From assembly GCF_012396015.1 (NCBI RefSeq), contig NZ_JAAXOQ010000013.1:1-64000 (forward strand): a stretch of 64,000 nucleotides of DNA, read 5' to 3'. Numbering within the stretch: position 1 is the stretch's first letter; every line of letters begins with the position of its first letter. Source of the stretch: Tsukamurella spumae. GTDB taxonomy: Bacteria > Actinomycetota > Actinomycetes > Mycobacteriales > Mycobacteriaceae. Positions 1-16,732 of this stretch are shown here, in pieces. Under the pieces are notes generated by a model. It saw nothing but the letters and a program-made list of their open reading frames with translations, did not search any database and was not told the DNA's origin. Both the position numbers and the translations under genes were made by a program.

Positions 1-7
1 GCAGTCC

Positions 8-36
8 ATGCTACTCTCTCCAAACCAACCAGTCAA
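8..36 (-). promoter_or_regulatory. rRNA-type promoter P3, reading off the left edge
   Basis: On the minus strand TTGACT (31-36) is followed by a 17-base spacer and TAGCAT (8-13). This is a good -35/-10 pair, with the start point expected at about position 1. It is the closest to the edge of three promoter-like pairs in 1-260. Multiple tandem promoters in an AT-richer, gene-free stretch are typical of the leader of an actinobacterial rRNA operon. The rRNA itself is not in the window. Confidence 0.6.
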
Positions 37-53
37 AAACCCTGGCCGGCCCG

Positions 54-233
54 CTCGGAGCAACCGTTCAAGCTTAGCAGATCGGAAATCCGTGTGCAAC
101 TCGCTCTCGCGGGCCACCCTCGGAAGCGCTTCGAACCGCTCAACCGCACGTTCAAGTGCCCTCGACCGTGTCATACGTTCGAGAGGCGATCTCTCCGTGG
201 AGGCTGGCTGCTCGGAGCAACCGTTCCAGCTTA
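54..233. repeat. 23-bp direct repeat within the tandem promoter region
   Basis: Positions 54-76 and 211-233 match at 22 of 23 bases. Each copy covers a -10 element and the first transcribed bases of a leftward promoter (P2 and P1). The spacing (157 bp) suggests duplication of a promoter module rather than a mobile element. Confidence 0.7.
71..99 (-). promoter_or_regulatory. rRNA-type promoter P2
   Basis: Minus-strand TTGCAC (94-99) is followed 15-17 bases later by a -10-like GCTAAG/TAAGCT (71-78). The sequence just downstream of this -10 is nearly identical to that downstream of promoter P1, so the two look like a duplicated promoter plus initially transcribed region. The exact -10 register is uncertain. 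Confidence 0.5.
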
Positions 234-257
234 TATCGGAGTCGATCTCGGTGTCAA
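230..257 (-). promoter_or_regulatory. rRNA-type promoter P1
   Basis: Minus-strand TTGACA (252-257), 16-base spacer, TATAAG (230-235). This is the best -35/-10 match in the gene-free first 480 bases and the most distal of three leftward promoters. It is followed by the repeated block noted separately. Confidence 0.6.
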
Positions 258-484
258 ACCGGGGCTCGGCTCCATCTTGTCAAGCTATCAGAGTTTCTAC
301 CTTCTGACCTGGGCTTTTCGGCCCCGTCCTGGTCGGTGTCGCTCTGACTTCGAATAAGTTACGCACCGTGGAACGGAAGCACAAATCCGCAGGTCAGCTC
401 GTAACATCCCGTTCATCTATGCAGGTCAGCGGCCTGACTGGACCGACGCACCGTCGAATCCCATGAATGTGATCCGCAGCACAA
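258..484. other. Intergenic, no gene seen
   Basis: The stretch between the distal leftward promoter and the tyrS terminator has no convincing reading frame; third-position G/C bias is absent in all frames. It may contain upstream activating sequence for the rRNA-type promoters. A second TTGACA at 278-283 (minus) has no partner -10. A short G/C hairpin near 311-326 lacks a T run. Confidence 0.5.
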
Positions 485-516
485 AGGCCGCCCCGCGCTC
501 GATGACGGGACGGCCT
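485..516 (-). terminator. Intrinsic terminator of tyrS
   Basis: Ten-base arms (485-494 and 507-516) pair with a single G-U, and on the minus strand the hairpin is followed by CTTTGTG. It lies 22 bases past the tyrS stop codon, so it closes the tyrS transcript before the leftward rRNA-type promoters. Confidence 0.7.
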
Positions 517-537
517 CAGTGGTGATGACCAGGGGAT

Positions 538-1806
538 TCAGGCGATGCGGGCGCCGGCGAAGGACTTCTTGCCTCGGCGGAGCACCAGCCAGTGCCCGTG
601 CAACAGGTCGTTCGGGGTCGGCTCCCACTCCTCCGACTCCACCTTGACGTTGTTCGCGTAGGCGCCGCCCTCCTTCACCGCGCGGCGCGCCGCGCCCTTG
701 GACTCGCACAGCCCCGACGCCGTCAAGAGGTCGACGATGGTGCGCGGCTCACCGGCCGCGACCTCGATCACGGAGGCCTCCGCCAGCGCGGCCGCGAGCG
801 TGCCCTCGGGCAGATCGGCGAGGTCTCCCCTTCCGAACAGCGCCTGGGATGCCAACTCGGCGGCGCGGGTGTGCTCCTCCCCGTGGACCAATGTCGTCAT
901 CTCGGCGGCGAGCCGCTTCTGGGCGGTGCGTCGCTGCGGTGCCTCCGCGGTCTCACGCTCCAGCTCCGCGATCTCCTCGCGGGTGAGGAACGTGAACCAG
1001 CGCAGGTAGCGGATCACGTCGGCGTCCGCGGTGTTCACGAAGTACTGGTACCAGGCGTACGGACTGGTCAGCTCCGGGTCCAGCCACAGCGAGCCGCCGC
1101 CGGTGGACTTGCCGAACTTCGTGCCGTCGGACGACGTGACCAGTTGCGTGGTCAGGGCGTGCACGTGCCGGCCGTCGATCTTCCGGTTCAGGTCGACGCC
1201 CGAGACGATGTTCCCCCACTGGTCGGAGCCGCCGATCTGCAGCGCGGCGTCGTACCGGCGCGCGAGCTCCACGTAGTCGTAGGCCTGGAGCAGCATGTAG
1301 CTGAACTCGGTGTAGCTGATGCCGTCCGACTCGAGCCGGCGCTTGACCGTGTCGCGCGCGAGCATCACGTTGATCGAGAAGTGCTTGCCCACGTCGCGCA
1401 GGAAGGTCGGCACGTTCATCTGCCCGTGCCAGTCGAGGTTGTTAACCAGGATCGCGGCGTTCTCGCCGTCGAAGGTGACGAACCGCTGCAGCTGCGTGTC
1501 GATCTTCGCCGCCCACTCCGCGACGGTGTCCACGGAGTTCATGACCCGCTCGCCGACGTCGCGGGGGTCACCGACCTGCCCCGTCGCACCGCCGCCGAGG
1601 ACGACGGGCCGGTGCCCCGCCTCCTGGAAGCGACGCAGGGTGAGCAGCTGGACGAGATGCCCCGCATGCAGCGACGAGGCGGTCGGGTCGAACCCGGCGT
1701 AGAGCGTGATCGGTCCCGCGTCGAGGCGCTCGCGCAGCGCGTCGATGTCGGTGGACTGCGCGATCAGTCCGCGCCAGGACAGTTCCTCGAGGATGTCAGT
1801 GCTCAC
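538..1806 (-). CDS. tyrS: Tyrosyl-tRNA synthetase
   Basis: Class I aminoacyl-tRNA synthetase that charges tRNA-Tyr in the cytoplasm. HAGH at residues 47-50 is the HIGH motif, KFGKS in the middle of the protein is the KMSKS loop, and a C-terminal S4-type RNA-binding region (about 350-420) ends the 422-residue protein, the usual bacterial length. I placed the start at the GTG at 1806, where the sequence reads [11 protein letters not shown] as in relatives; a longer frame upstream adds a low-complexity tail. The start overlaps the end of the upstream membrane protein gene by 11 bases, so the two are probably co-transcribed. Very confident. Confidence 0.97.
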   Translation of the reverse strand: MSTDILEELSWRGLIAQSTDIDALRERLDAGPITLYAGFDPTASSLHAGHLVQLLTLRRFQEAGHRPVVLGGGATGQVGDPRDVGERVMNSVDTVAEWAAKIDTQLQRFVTFDGENAAILVNNLDWHGQMNVPTFLRDVGKHFSINVMLARDTVKRRLESDGISYTEFSYMLLQAYDYVELARRYDAALQIGGSDQWGNIVSGVDLNRKIDGRHVHALTTQLVTSSDGTKFGKSTGGGSLWLDPELTSPYAWYQYFVNTADADVIRYLRWFTFLTREEIAELERETAEAPQRRTAQKRLAAEMTTLVHGEEHTRAAELASQALFGRGDLADLPEGTLAAALAEASVIEVAAGEPRTIVDLLTASGLCESKGAARRAVKEGGAYANNVKVESEEWEPTPNDLLHGHWLVLRRGKKSFAGARIA

Positions 1807-2992
1807 CGGTCCATTGTGAACGAACGGCCGCATCGCCGAGGTCACCCCCCTGCAGAGCGGTGACCAGCAGCTCGCGGTCCGCCGGACCGCCACCCCGGGT
1901 GAACATCACCAGGTCCCCGTGCACCAGCTGATTCACCAGCAGGTCCGCGACCGCCCGGGCCGCGCGGTCCGCGTCCTGGAGCCCGGCGGCTCCGGAGATC
2001 CGGGCGATCGCCGCGAGATCGGCGACCATCACCGCCGCGGGCTCCGCCTCGTACTCCGGGGTCAACTCGGCGACGAGGGCCATGTCCCGCACCGTCCACC
2101 GGGCCTCTATCGGACCCACGGTCCCGAACCGGTCGAACAGGCGCTCCCAGCCGTCGAACGGCCCGCGCAACCAGGCCGGGGCGGGGAGTTCCTCCCGGAG
2201 CGCCAGCGCGCCCGGCACCCCCGGGCGGAGGTATCCGGTGAGCAGGTCCCGCACGTCGTCGCTGGTCGACGGTGCTGCCCGCTGCACGTCCCGGAGAAAT
2301 CGGGGCCGCGCCACCACCCCGACGGTCCCCGCGCCGTCGTCGACGGTGACCAGGTCCCGGTCCTCCGTGAAGGTGACGCCGGCGAGCCCGTGCGGGAGGT
2401 CGAACAGGGACTGCACCGCCGCGGCGGTGGCGGGCGGGAGGCCCGCGAGCCACGGCGCGATCACCAGTCCACGGACGGTGATGCGGGCGGGGTCGAGCTC
2501 GGCGCGGTCCATCCAGCGAAGGATCCCGACGATCCCGGCGCCGAGGATCACGACCGCGAGCAGGGCCCCGATGGCGAAGACCGCGCCGAGCAGGGACAAC
2601 AGCCACAGCACCACCGCGCCCACGCCCGCCAGCCCCAGAGCGATCGCGACCGCGGCCGCGACCTCCACCGGGATCTGCGCGCGATGCGCGGCCCGACGGT
2701 GGCGCTCGAGCTCAGCCTGCGCACGCCCCGCACCCGGTCCCAGTCGCCGCAGGTCCAGTAGGCCGAGGATCGCCGCGAGCCGCGCCTCCGCGGCGGTCGC
2801 GAGTGCGGTCGCCGACCGGGTCTGGAGGATGGGAACCAGTCCCCAACCCGCCTCGATCAGGCCCTCGGTGGTCGCGGGGAACGGCGCCCCCATCAGGGCG
2901 CGGGCGGCCCGCTCCTCGTCGGGGTCGGCGAACGCCCGCCCGTTCATCGCGTTCAATCCGCGGTCTCGGTCGAGTTGGTCGGAGTCGATCAT
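1796..2992 (-). CDS. Uncharacterised membrane protein upstream of tyrS
   Basis: A 398-residue protein that I do not recognise. Residues 1-100 are soluble and Ala/Arg-rich. A pair of hydrophobic segments lies around residues 107-160, and the remaining 240 residues are a soluble, probably cytoplasmic, domain without cysteine clusters or nucleotide-binding motifs. It sits between the DNA glycosylase and tyrS on the same strand and overlaps tyrS by 11 bases. Position suggests a lineage-specific insertion in the mpg-tyrS pair seen in mycobacteria. Base and codon use match the neighbours. No function is inferred. Confidence 0.8.
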   Translation of the reverse strand: MIDSDQLDRDRGLNAMNGRAFADPDEERAARALMGAPFPATTEGLIEAGWGLVPILQTRSATALATAAEARLAAILGLLDLRRLGPGAGRAQAELERHRRAAHRAQIPVEVAAAVAIALGLAGVGAVVLWLLSLLGAVFAIGALLAVVILGAGIVGILRWMDRAELDPARITVRGLVIAPWLAGLPPATAAAVQSLFDLPHGLAGVTFTEDRDLVTVDDGAGTVGVVARPRFLRDVQRAAPSTSDDVRDLLTGYLRPGVPGALALREELPAPAWLRGPFDGWERLFDRFGTVGPIEARWTVRDMALVAELTPEYEAEPAAVMVADLAAIARISGAAGLQDADRAARAVADLLVNQLVHGDLVMFTRGGGPADRELLVTALQGGDLGDAAVRSQWTGEH

Positions 2993-3047
2993 GGGCCCAG
3001 TCGAGCAGTTCCACCTTGGCCGGCGGTTGGCTTCCGCTGGGGGCGGG

Positions 3048-3632
3048 TCAACGACTCACGGAGGGGTGGCCCTGCAGCCACAGCCGCCACGGAAGATCGA
3101 CCGCTCTGCTGATCCCGATCCGCGGTCCGGCGGCGATCGGGCCCCGTCGGGCGGCGATCTCGAGCCTGACCTCGGAGGACGGGGCGAGCACGTCGACGCC
3201 CTTGTCGGCCAGCGTGAGCCCGAGAGCCTGGCCGAGCCGTCCGGGCCCGGCGGCGAGCCGCGCGTCCGGGTCGCGCACGGCGCGCCGTTCCCGCACCAGG
3301 TCCAGACCGGATTCGATCGCGGCGCCGCGGAGCAGCACGCCCGCGCCGACACCGTCGGGCCCGGCGGTCACGTTGATGCAGGTGTGGATGCCGTACGAGA
3401 GGTACACGTACAGGTGTCCGGCCGGGCCGAACATCACCTGATTGCGGGGCGTGGGCCCCGGGTAGGTGTGCGCCGCGGGGTCCGGCCAGGGCCCGTCGGC
3501 GGGCGAGCCGTACGCCTCGACCTCGACGATGCGGGCCCGCACGTCTCCCACGGTGAGGACGGATCCGAGCACGAGCCGCGCGGCGTCGAGGGGGTGGCCG
3601 GACAGCCGCTCCCGCGCGCGCTCGGGGGTCAC
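3048..3632 (-). CDS. 3-methyladenine DNA glycosylase (AAG/MPG family)
   Basis: Monofunctional base-excision-repair glycosylase of the alkyladenine (AAG) family that removes alkylated purines. The 194-residue protein has the family blocks VEVEAY, the AHTYPGPTPRN segment, and the FGPAGHLYVYLSYG region, in the right order and spacing. The GTG start overlaps the stop of the upstream Trm112-like gene by four bases (GTGA). In mycobacteria mpg also lies just upstream of tyrS; here a membrane protein gene is interposed. Confidence 0.93.
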   Translation of the reverse strand: MTPERARERLSGHPLDAARLVLGSVLTVGDVRARIVEVEAYGSPADGPWPDPAAHTYPGPTPRNQVMFGPAGHLYVYLSYGIHTCINVTAGPDGVGAGVLLRGAAIESGLDLVRERRAVRDPDARLAAGPGRLGQALGLTLADKGVDVLAPSSEVRLEIAARRGPIAAGPRIGISRAVDLPWRLWLQGHPSVSR

Positions 3633-3835
3633 TGCGCGGCGCGGGCCAGGATCGCCTCGTGCTCGGCCGCGTCCACGTCCCGCGCCTCACCGATCAGCAG
3701 CACGGGCAGTCCGTCCTCGATCGGGTACGCGCGGCGCAGGCGCGGGTTGTAGAACAGCTCGTCCGGCACGTACAGCAGCGGTCCCTTGTCCTGCGGGCAG
3801 GCGAGGATCTTCAGCAGCGTCGCGTCGATGGCCAT
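3629..3835 (-). CDS. Trm112-like protein
   Basis: A 68-residue protein of the Trm112/UPF0434 family. Eukaryotic Trm112 activates several methyltransferases; the bacterial members are poorly studied. The segment LKILACPQDKGPL and the later YPIEDGLPVLL match the family. Only the first cysteine of the usual N-terminal CPxC pair is present (CPQD), so zinc binding may be absent. It is translationally coupled to the downstream DNA glycosylase by a GTGA overlap. Confidence 0.85.
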   Translation of the reverse strand: MAIDATLLKILACPQDKGPLLYVPDELFYNPRLRRAYPIEDGLPVLLIGEARDVDAAEHEAILARAAQ

Positions 3836-3844
3836 GCGCCCATG

Positions 3845-4918
3845 CTACCCAGCTGGGAGCCAGACCGGCTTGACCGCGGTGCCCTCGCGGGCCGCGGCCC
3901 AGGCCTCGTCGAAGTCGGTGAACGCGGTGACCAACTTGTCGACCGGGAGTCGCCCGTCCGCGACGGCCGCCGCGAGTTCGGGGAGGAACTCCGCGGGCTC
4001 CGAGTCCCCCTCGATCACGCCGATCACGCGCAGGCCGCGGGCCATGATGAGCATGACGGGCAGGTCGGCCGACGGTGCTCCGAGCCCGACCACCGCGAGG
4101 GTGCCGCGCGGTCGGAGGGCCAGGACGGCCTGCCCCAGCACCTCGGCGCGGGCCGTGGTGTCCACGGCGGCGTGCGCGCCGCCGCCCGTCGCCTCGATGA
4201 CCTGCTGCGCGGCCTGCGGACCGGCCTCGACGGCGTGCGTGGCACCGAGCTCGAGGGCGAGCGCGCGGCGGTCCTCCCGCGGGTCGACCGCGACGATCGT
4301 GGTGGCGCCGGCGAGCTTCGCCCCCATGACCGCCGCGAGCCCCACGGCGCCCGTCCCGAAGACCACGACGGACTCCCCCGACCGCACCTTCAGCGCGCGG
4401 GTGACGGTCCCGACGCCGGTCTGGACGCTGCACCCGAGCGGTGCGGCCAGCGCGAAGGGCACATCGCCGATGGGGACCGTGTTGCGGTCCGTCGCGAGCG
4501 CGAGGCCCGCGAAGCTCGACTGGCCGAAGAAGCCGCCGGTGACGGCCGTCTCCCCCGAGCGGATGCCCGGGAGTCCGAGGTAGTTGCGGGTGATCGACTG
4601 CTCGCAGTAGCCGGGCGTACCCGCCGCGCAGAACTCGCAGGTGCCACAGCTGTCGAAGGTGAGCGAGACCCGGTCGCCGACGGCCAGTCCCCGCGCATCG
4701 GGGCCGAGCGCCTCCACGACGCCCGCGCCCTCGTGGCCGAGGATCACGGGCATGCCCTGCTCGGGCCACTGCGCGGCGAGGGTCAGGTCGGTGTGACAGA
4801 CGCCGACCGCGTGGATGCGCACCAGGACCTGGTTGCCGGTGGGCGCGGGGATCTGGACCTCGAGGGGCGACGGTGCCTCGCCCGGCGCGGCGACGACCCG
4901 CGCGACGGTGCCGGTCAC
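3845..4918 (-). CDS. Zinc-dependent alcohol dehydrogenase (MDR superfamily)
   Basis: NAD(P)-dependent medium-chain alcohol dehydrogenase, 357 residues. Catalytic-zinc ligands are visible in GVCHTD (C41) and GHEG (H61, E62). The structural-zinc lobe has all four cysteines (C91, C94, C97, C105). The dinucleotide-binding GTGAVG lies near residue 190. Similarity is strongest to aryl/benzyl-type alcohol dehydrogenases. The GTG start overlaps the stop of the upstream DUF4334 gene by four bases, so the two form a coupled pair. The substrate is not known. Confidence 0.9.
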   Translation of the reverse strand: MTGTVARVVAAPGEAPSPLEVQIPAPTGNQVLVRIHAVGVCHTDLTLAAQWPEQGMPVILGHEGAGVVEALGPDARGLAVGDRVSLTFDSCGTCEFCAAGTPGYCEQSITRNYLGLPGIRSGETAVTGGFFGQSSFAGLALATDRNTVPIGDVPFALAAPLGCSVQTGVGTVTRALKVRSGESVVVFGTGAVGLAAVMGAKLAGATTIVAVDPREDRRALALELGATHAVEAGPQAAQQVIEATGGGAHAAVDTTARAEVLGQAVLALRPRGTLAVVGLGAPSADLPVMLIMARGLRVIGVIEGDSEPAEFLPELAAAVADGRLPVDKLVTAFTDFDEAWAAAREGTAVKPVWLPAG

Positions 4919-5406
4919 CGGTCCGCCAGACAGCCGCCGGACGACGCTGGGCGGGCGTCACGCTCGAGGTAGAAGTAGAAGTACGGCGCGACCAGCTTCT
5001 TCCCGGTCATGACTCCCATGACGGTGTCGTCGTCGACCTTGGCGAAGTGGTCGATCACCGGCTGCCCGTCGTAGACCATCGACGCGGTCACGGTCCCGTC
5101 GAAATCGATCAATCGCAGCGTGGCCTCCCCCTTACCGAGGGCGACATCGGAGAACTTCTCGCCCTGCTCGTCCAGGCAGACCAAGGGCTGGACGTCGTTC
5201 GCCGAGGCGAAGCTCTTGCCGTACCACCGGGCCTTGCCGAGGGCGCCGTCCATCGGGTGACCCGACGGCAGCTCGCCGCCGCGCCAGTCCCCGAGCAGGA
5301 ACTCGATCGAGACGGGCTCGAGCTGCGCGAACAGCCCCGCGAGTTCGGCGGGTTCGGAGTAGCGCGGCTCGTCGATGAGCCCGCGGACGGTGCGCTCTGC
5401 GGTCAT
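4915..5406 (-). CDS. GXWXG/DUF4334 domain protein
   Basis: A 163-residue soluble protein with the N-terminal GXWXG motif (FLLGDWRGGELPSGHP) and a C-terminal DUF4334 block around GVMTGKKLVAPYFYFYLER. Such proteins are found beside oxidoreductases and are thought to bind small ligands, but no activity is established that I know of. It is the first gene of a two-gene unit with the alcohol dehydrogenase, to which it is coupled by a GTGA overlap. It is divergent from the ABC exporter operon across a 151-base gap. Confidence 0.85.
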   Translation of the reverse strand: MTAERTVRGLIDEPRYSEPAELAGLFAQLEPVSIEFLLGDWRGGELPSGHPMDGALGKARWYGKSFASANDVQPLVCLDEQGEKFSDVALGKGEATLRLIDFDGTVTASMVYDGQPVIDHFAKVDDDTVMGVMTGKKLVAPYFYFYLERDARPASSGGCLADR

Positions 5407-5481
5407 ACCGCGATGTTATCCGAGGTTCTCCGGAGTCCGGGCCGGAACCGGAACACGTTCCAGGCGATCTCGACCAATCCC

Positions 5482-5511
5482 TTGACATCGCCCCGAGCGC
5501 GGGCGCAGAAT
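5482..5511 (+). promoter_or_regulatory. Promoter of the ABC exporter-TetR operon
   Basis: TTGACA (5482-5487) followed after 18 bases by CAGAAT (5506-5511). The -10 overlaps the first of two inverted repeats, so a bound repressor would block RNA polymerase directly. Confidence 0.55.
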
Positions 5512-5545
5512 TCAACCGTCCATGAATTCATCGATCAGTGAATTG
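5508..5545. promoter_or_regulatory. Two overlapping TetR-type operators
   Basis: The first operator is GAATTCA (5508-5514), 8 bases, TGAATTC (5523-5529), with perfect arms. The second is GAATTCA (5524-5530), 8 bases, TGAATTG (5539-5545), with one mismatch. Their centres are 16 bp apart and they share six bases (5524-5529). They lie on the -10 and just before the ribosome binding site of an operon that ends in its own TetR gene, the usual autoregulation arrangement. Confidence 0.7.
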
Positions 5546-5557
5546 ATCGGAGGCGCG

Positions 5558-6289
5558 ATGACCAGCGCGATCACCCTGTCCGGGCTCACCGTGGTCCGCT
5601 CGGGCACCACCGTTCTCGACCACCTCGATGCCGAGATCCCCGCGGGCGCGATCACCGGGCTGCTCGGGCCGTCGGGGTCCGGCAAGACCACCCTGATGCG
5701 GGTCATCGTGGGCGCCCAGCGGATCACCGGCGGCACGGCGACGGTGCTCGGCCGTCCCGCGGGTCGGGCAGACCTGCGCGCCCGCATCGGCTACACCACG
5801 CAGTCCCCCGCGGTGTACGGCGACCTCACCGTCGCGCAGAACGTCGCGTACTTCGGCGCGCTGTACCCCGGGCGCCGCGCCTCGGCGAAGGCCGATGTCG
5901 CGGAGGCGATCGCCGCTGTCGGGCTCGAGGCCTTCGCCGGACGCCGGGCGGACTCCCTCTCGGGCGGGCAGCACTCGCGGGTGAGCATCGCGTGCGCGCT
6001 GGTCGCGCACCCCGAGCTGCTCATCCTCGACGAGCCGACCGTCGGCCTCGACCCGCTGCTGCGGGCCGAACTGTGGGAGCGATTCGCGGCCATGGCCGCC
6101 GCCGGCACCACGCTGCTGGTCTCCAGCCATGTCATGGACGAGGCCGCCCACTGCGCCCGGCTCCTGCTGCTGCGCGAGGGCCGCCTCGTGGCCTCACCGA
6201 CCCCGTCGGAACTGCTCAGCAGCACCGGAGCCCCCACCCTGGACGAGGCCTTCCTCGCGCTCGTCCGCAACCAGGAGGCTGCGGCGTGA
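5558..6289 (+). CDS. ABC-2 type exporter, ATP-binding protein
   Basis: Cytoplasmic ATPase of a DrrA-like exporter, 243 residues. Walker A GPSGSGKTT, Q-loop YTTQSP, signature LSGGQ, Walker B LLILDEP, the D-loop and H-loop (VSSH) are all intact. A TTG/ATG 12 codons upstream is possible, but the ATG at 5558 has GGAGG four bases before it and the upstream part lies inside the operator. Its stop overlaps the permease start (GTGA), so the two subunits are translationally coupled. The TetR gene at the end of the operon suggests inducible drug or toxic-compound efflux. Confidence 0.93.
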   Translation: MTSAITLSGLTVVRSGTTVLDHLDAEIPAGAITGLLGPSGSGKTTLMRVIVGAQRITGGTATVLGRPAGRADLRARIGYTTQSPAVYGDLTVAQNVAYFGALYPGRRASAKADVAEAIAAVGLEAFAGRRADSLSGGQHSRVSIACALVAHPELLILDEPTVGLDPLLRAELWERFAAMAAAGTTLLVSSHVMDEAAHCARLLLLREGRLVASPTPSELLSSTGAPTLDEAFLALVRNQEAAA

Positions 6290-7040
6290 GCACCGTCCTC
6301 AACCCCGGCATCACCCGTGCCACAGCGGTCCGCGTGCTGCGGCAGCTGCGCGCCGACCCGCGCACCGTCGCCATGATCGTCGTGGTCCCCACGGCCCTGC
6401 TGGTCCTGCTCTACTTCCTCTACCGCGACTCCCCGGGCGGCTCGGCGGTCTTCAGCCGCATCGCCCTCGTGCTGCTCGGCGTGCTGCCCTTCGCGCTGAT
6501 GTTCATCGTGACCTCGATCGCGATGCAACGCGAGCGCGTCTCCGGCACGCTCGAGCGCCTGCTCACCACGCCGCTCGCCAAGGCCGACCGCCTGCTGGGC
6601 TACGCCGCCGCGTTCTCCCTCGCGGCCACGGCACAGGCAGCGATCGCGACGGCGGTCGCGGCGACCCTGCTCGGCATGAACCCCGCGGGCAGCGTGTGGC
6701 TGGTGGTGCTCATCGCCGTGGTCGACGCCTGGCTCGGCGTCGCGCTCGGGCTGCTGTTCAGCGCGTTCGCGCGCACGGAGTTCCAGGCGGTCCAGTTCAT
6801 GCCGATCGTGGTGGTGCCGCAGCTGTTCCTGTGCGGACTGTTCGTCCCGCACGACGCGATGCCCGGATGGCTGCAGGGCATCGCCGATGTCCTGCCGATG
6901 ACCTACGCGGTCAAGGCCCTGCAGGAGGTGGGTGCCCACGCATCCCCGACCGGGACCATGTGGACCTCCCTCGCCGTGGTCGCCGGGTTCGCGGTCGCGG
7001 CGCTCGCCCTCGCGGCGGCGACGCTACAGCGCAGGGTCGC

Positions 7041-7044
<4 letters not shown>
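6286..7044 (+). CDS. ABC-2 type exporter, permease
   Basis: Integral membrane subunit, 252 residues from the GTG at 6286, with six predicted transmembrane segments. The block around residues 90-110 (RERVSGTLERLLTTP) is the conserved cytoplasmic coupling motif of ABC-2 permeases such as DrrB and YhaP. Overlaps at both ends (GTGA with the ATPase and GTGA with the TetR) show one polycistronic unit. The substrate is unknown. The size and the paired ATPase favour a drug-exporter type over a polysaccharide exporter. Confidence 0.92.
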
Positions 7045-13189
<6,145 letters not shown>

Positions 13190-13194
13190 GTGTG

Positions 13195-14096
13195 TCAGAT
13201 CCAGGTCTTCTCAGTGTGATTCGGGGCGGTCACCATCGTGCCGATGCCCTTGGTCGTGAACAGTTCGAGAAGCACGGAGTGCGGCACCCGCCCGTCGATG
13301 ACGTGCGCGGTGGGGACGCCCCCGTGCACGGCTCGCAGGCAGGCCTCCATCTTCGGCACCATCCCGGAATCGAGGCTCGGCAGCAGGGCCGCCAGCGTGT
13401 CGGTATCGATCTCGGAGGTCAGCGAGGACCGGTCGGGCCAGTTCGTGTACAGGCCCTCGACGTCGGTGAGCACCACCAGCTTCTGCGCGCCCAGCGCCTC
13501 GGCCACGGCGGCCGCGGCCGTGTCTGCGTTGATGTTGTGCACCACGCCGTCGGCGTCCGGCGCGATCGTCGAGATCACCGGAATCCGGCCGGCGGAGATG
13601 AGGTCGTTCACGGCCTCGGGGTTGACCTCCGTGACATCGCCCACCAGCCCGATATCGGTGGGGGCACCGTCGACCACGACCTCCCGGCGGGTGGCCGTGA
13701 ACAGGTGCGCGTCCTCGCCGGACATGCCGACGGCGAAGGGTCCGTGGGAGTTGATCAGCCCGACGAGCTCACGGCCGACCTGGCCGAACAACACCATCCG
13801 CACGACGTCCATCACCTCGGGCGTGGTCACGCGGAAGCCGCCCTTGAACTCGCCCTCCATGCCGAGCCGCCCCAGCATCGCGTTGATCTGCGGGCCGCCG
13901 CCGTGCACCACCACCGGGTGCAGGCCGCAGGTGCGCAGGAACACCATGTCCTGGGCGAACGACCGCTTGAGCTCGTCGTCGACCATGGCGTTGCCGCCGT
14001 ACTTGACCACCACGGTCTTGCCGTGGAAGTCGAGCAGCCAGGGCAGCGCCTCGGCGAGGACGCCCGCCTTCTCGAGCGGGGTCAGATCGGGGCCGT

Positions 14097-14100
<4 letters not shown>
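13195..14100 (-). CDS. argB: Acetylglutamate kinase
   Basis: Amino-acid kinase fold, 301 residues, phosphorylates N-acetylglutamate; in this lineage it is the usual target of arginine feedback. The lysine block [10 protein letters not shown] and the glycine loop GGGPQI are present. I chose the ATG at 14100, which overlaps the argJ stop (ATGA); the frame can be extended further upstream but only through argJ. The N-terminal helix typical of arginine-sensitive hexameric kinases appears to be present (residues 1-25). Confidence 0.97.
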
Positions 14101-16381
<2,281 letters not shown>

Positions 16382-16501
16382 TCATCCACCGTGTCGAAGG
16401 CTTCCTCAGAGCTCCCACAGGGTGCGGCAAGCCCGAGGTCAGGCATCGTCGGCATCCTCGGTGGTGGTAACGAACCGCATCGCCGACCCGAAAGACATCA
16501 C

Positions 16502-16726
16502 ATGCGTAACGACCACCGAAACCTCACCCCCGACGCCATGACGCAGCCGCTGTCGCTGCCGCGCCGCCAGGGCGGCGTGCGCGGTTCTGTCAACCGCGTC
16601 CTCGACGGCTTCGCGCCGCGCGTGGAGAACCGCGCCATGCTCGTCAAGATGGGCCGCGGCCGCCCCAGCCTGGTCGGTGATCACCGGCGCGGCAACCACA
16701 TCACGCAGGCCTTCCACCTCGGCTGA
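16502..16726 (+). CDS. Small basic protein of unknown function
   Basis: A 74-residue protein that I do not recognise. The case for a real gene is codon use: nearly every third position is G or C along the whole frame, while the opposite strand has no such pattern. The protein is basic (many Arg, several His), without cysteine, signal peptide or membrane segment. It is divergent from argC and convergent with the PIG-L gene, with six bases between the stops. There is no clear ribosome binding site, and a start at the internal ATG (codon 13) is possible. Confidence 0.6.
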   Translation: MRNDHRNLTPDAMTQPLSLPRRQGGVRGSVNRVLDGFAPRVENRAMLVKMGRGRPSLVGDHRRGNHITQAFHLG

Positions 16727-16732
16727 GGGGCC

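Noticed and set aside
278-283. Second TTGACA in the first 300 bases
   Set aside because: No acceptable -10 hexamer at 16-18 bases downstream on the minus strand.
592-1863. Long plus-strand open frame opposite tyrS (and many similar ones opposite every large gene)
   Set aside because: These are antisense shadows: G/C third-position bias belongs to the other strand, and the products are low-complexity Arg/Ala/Gly/Pro strings.
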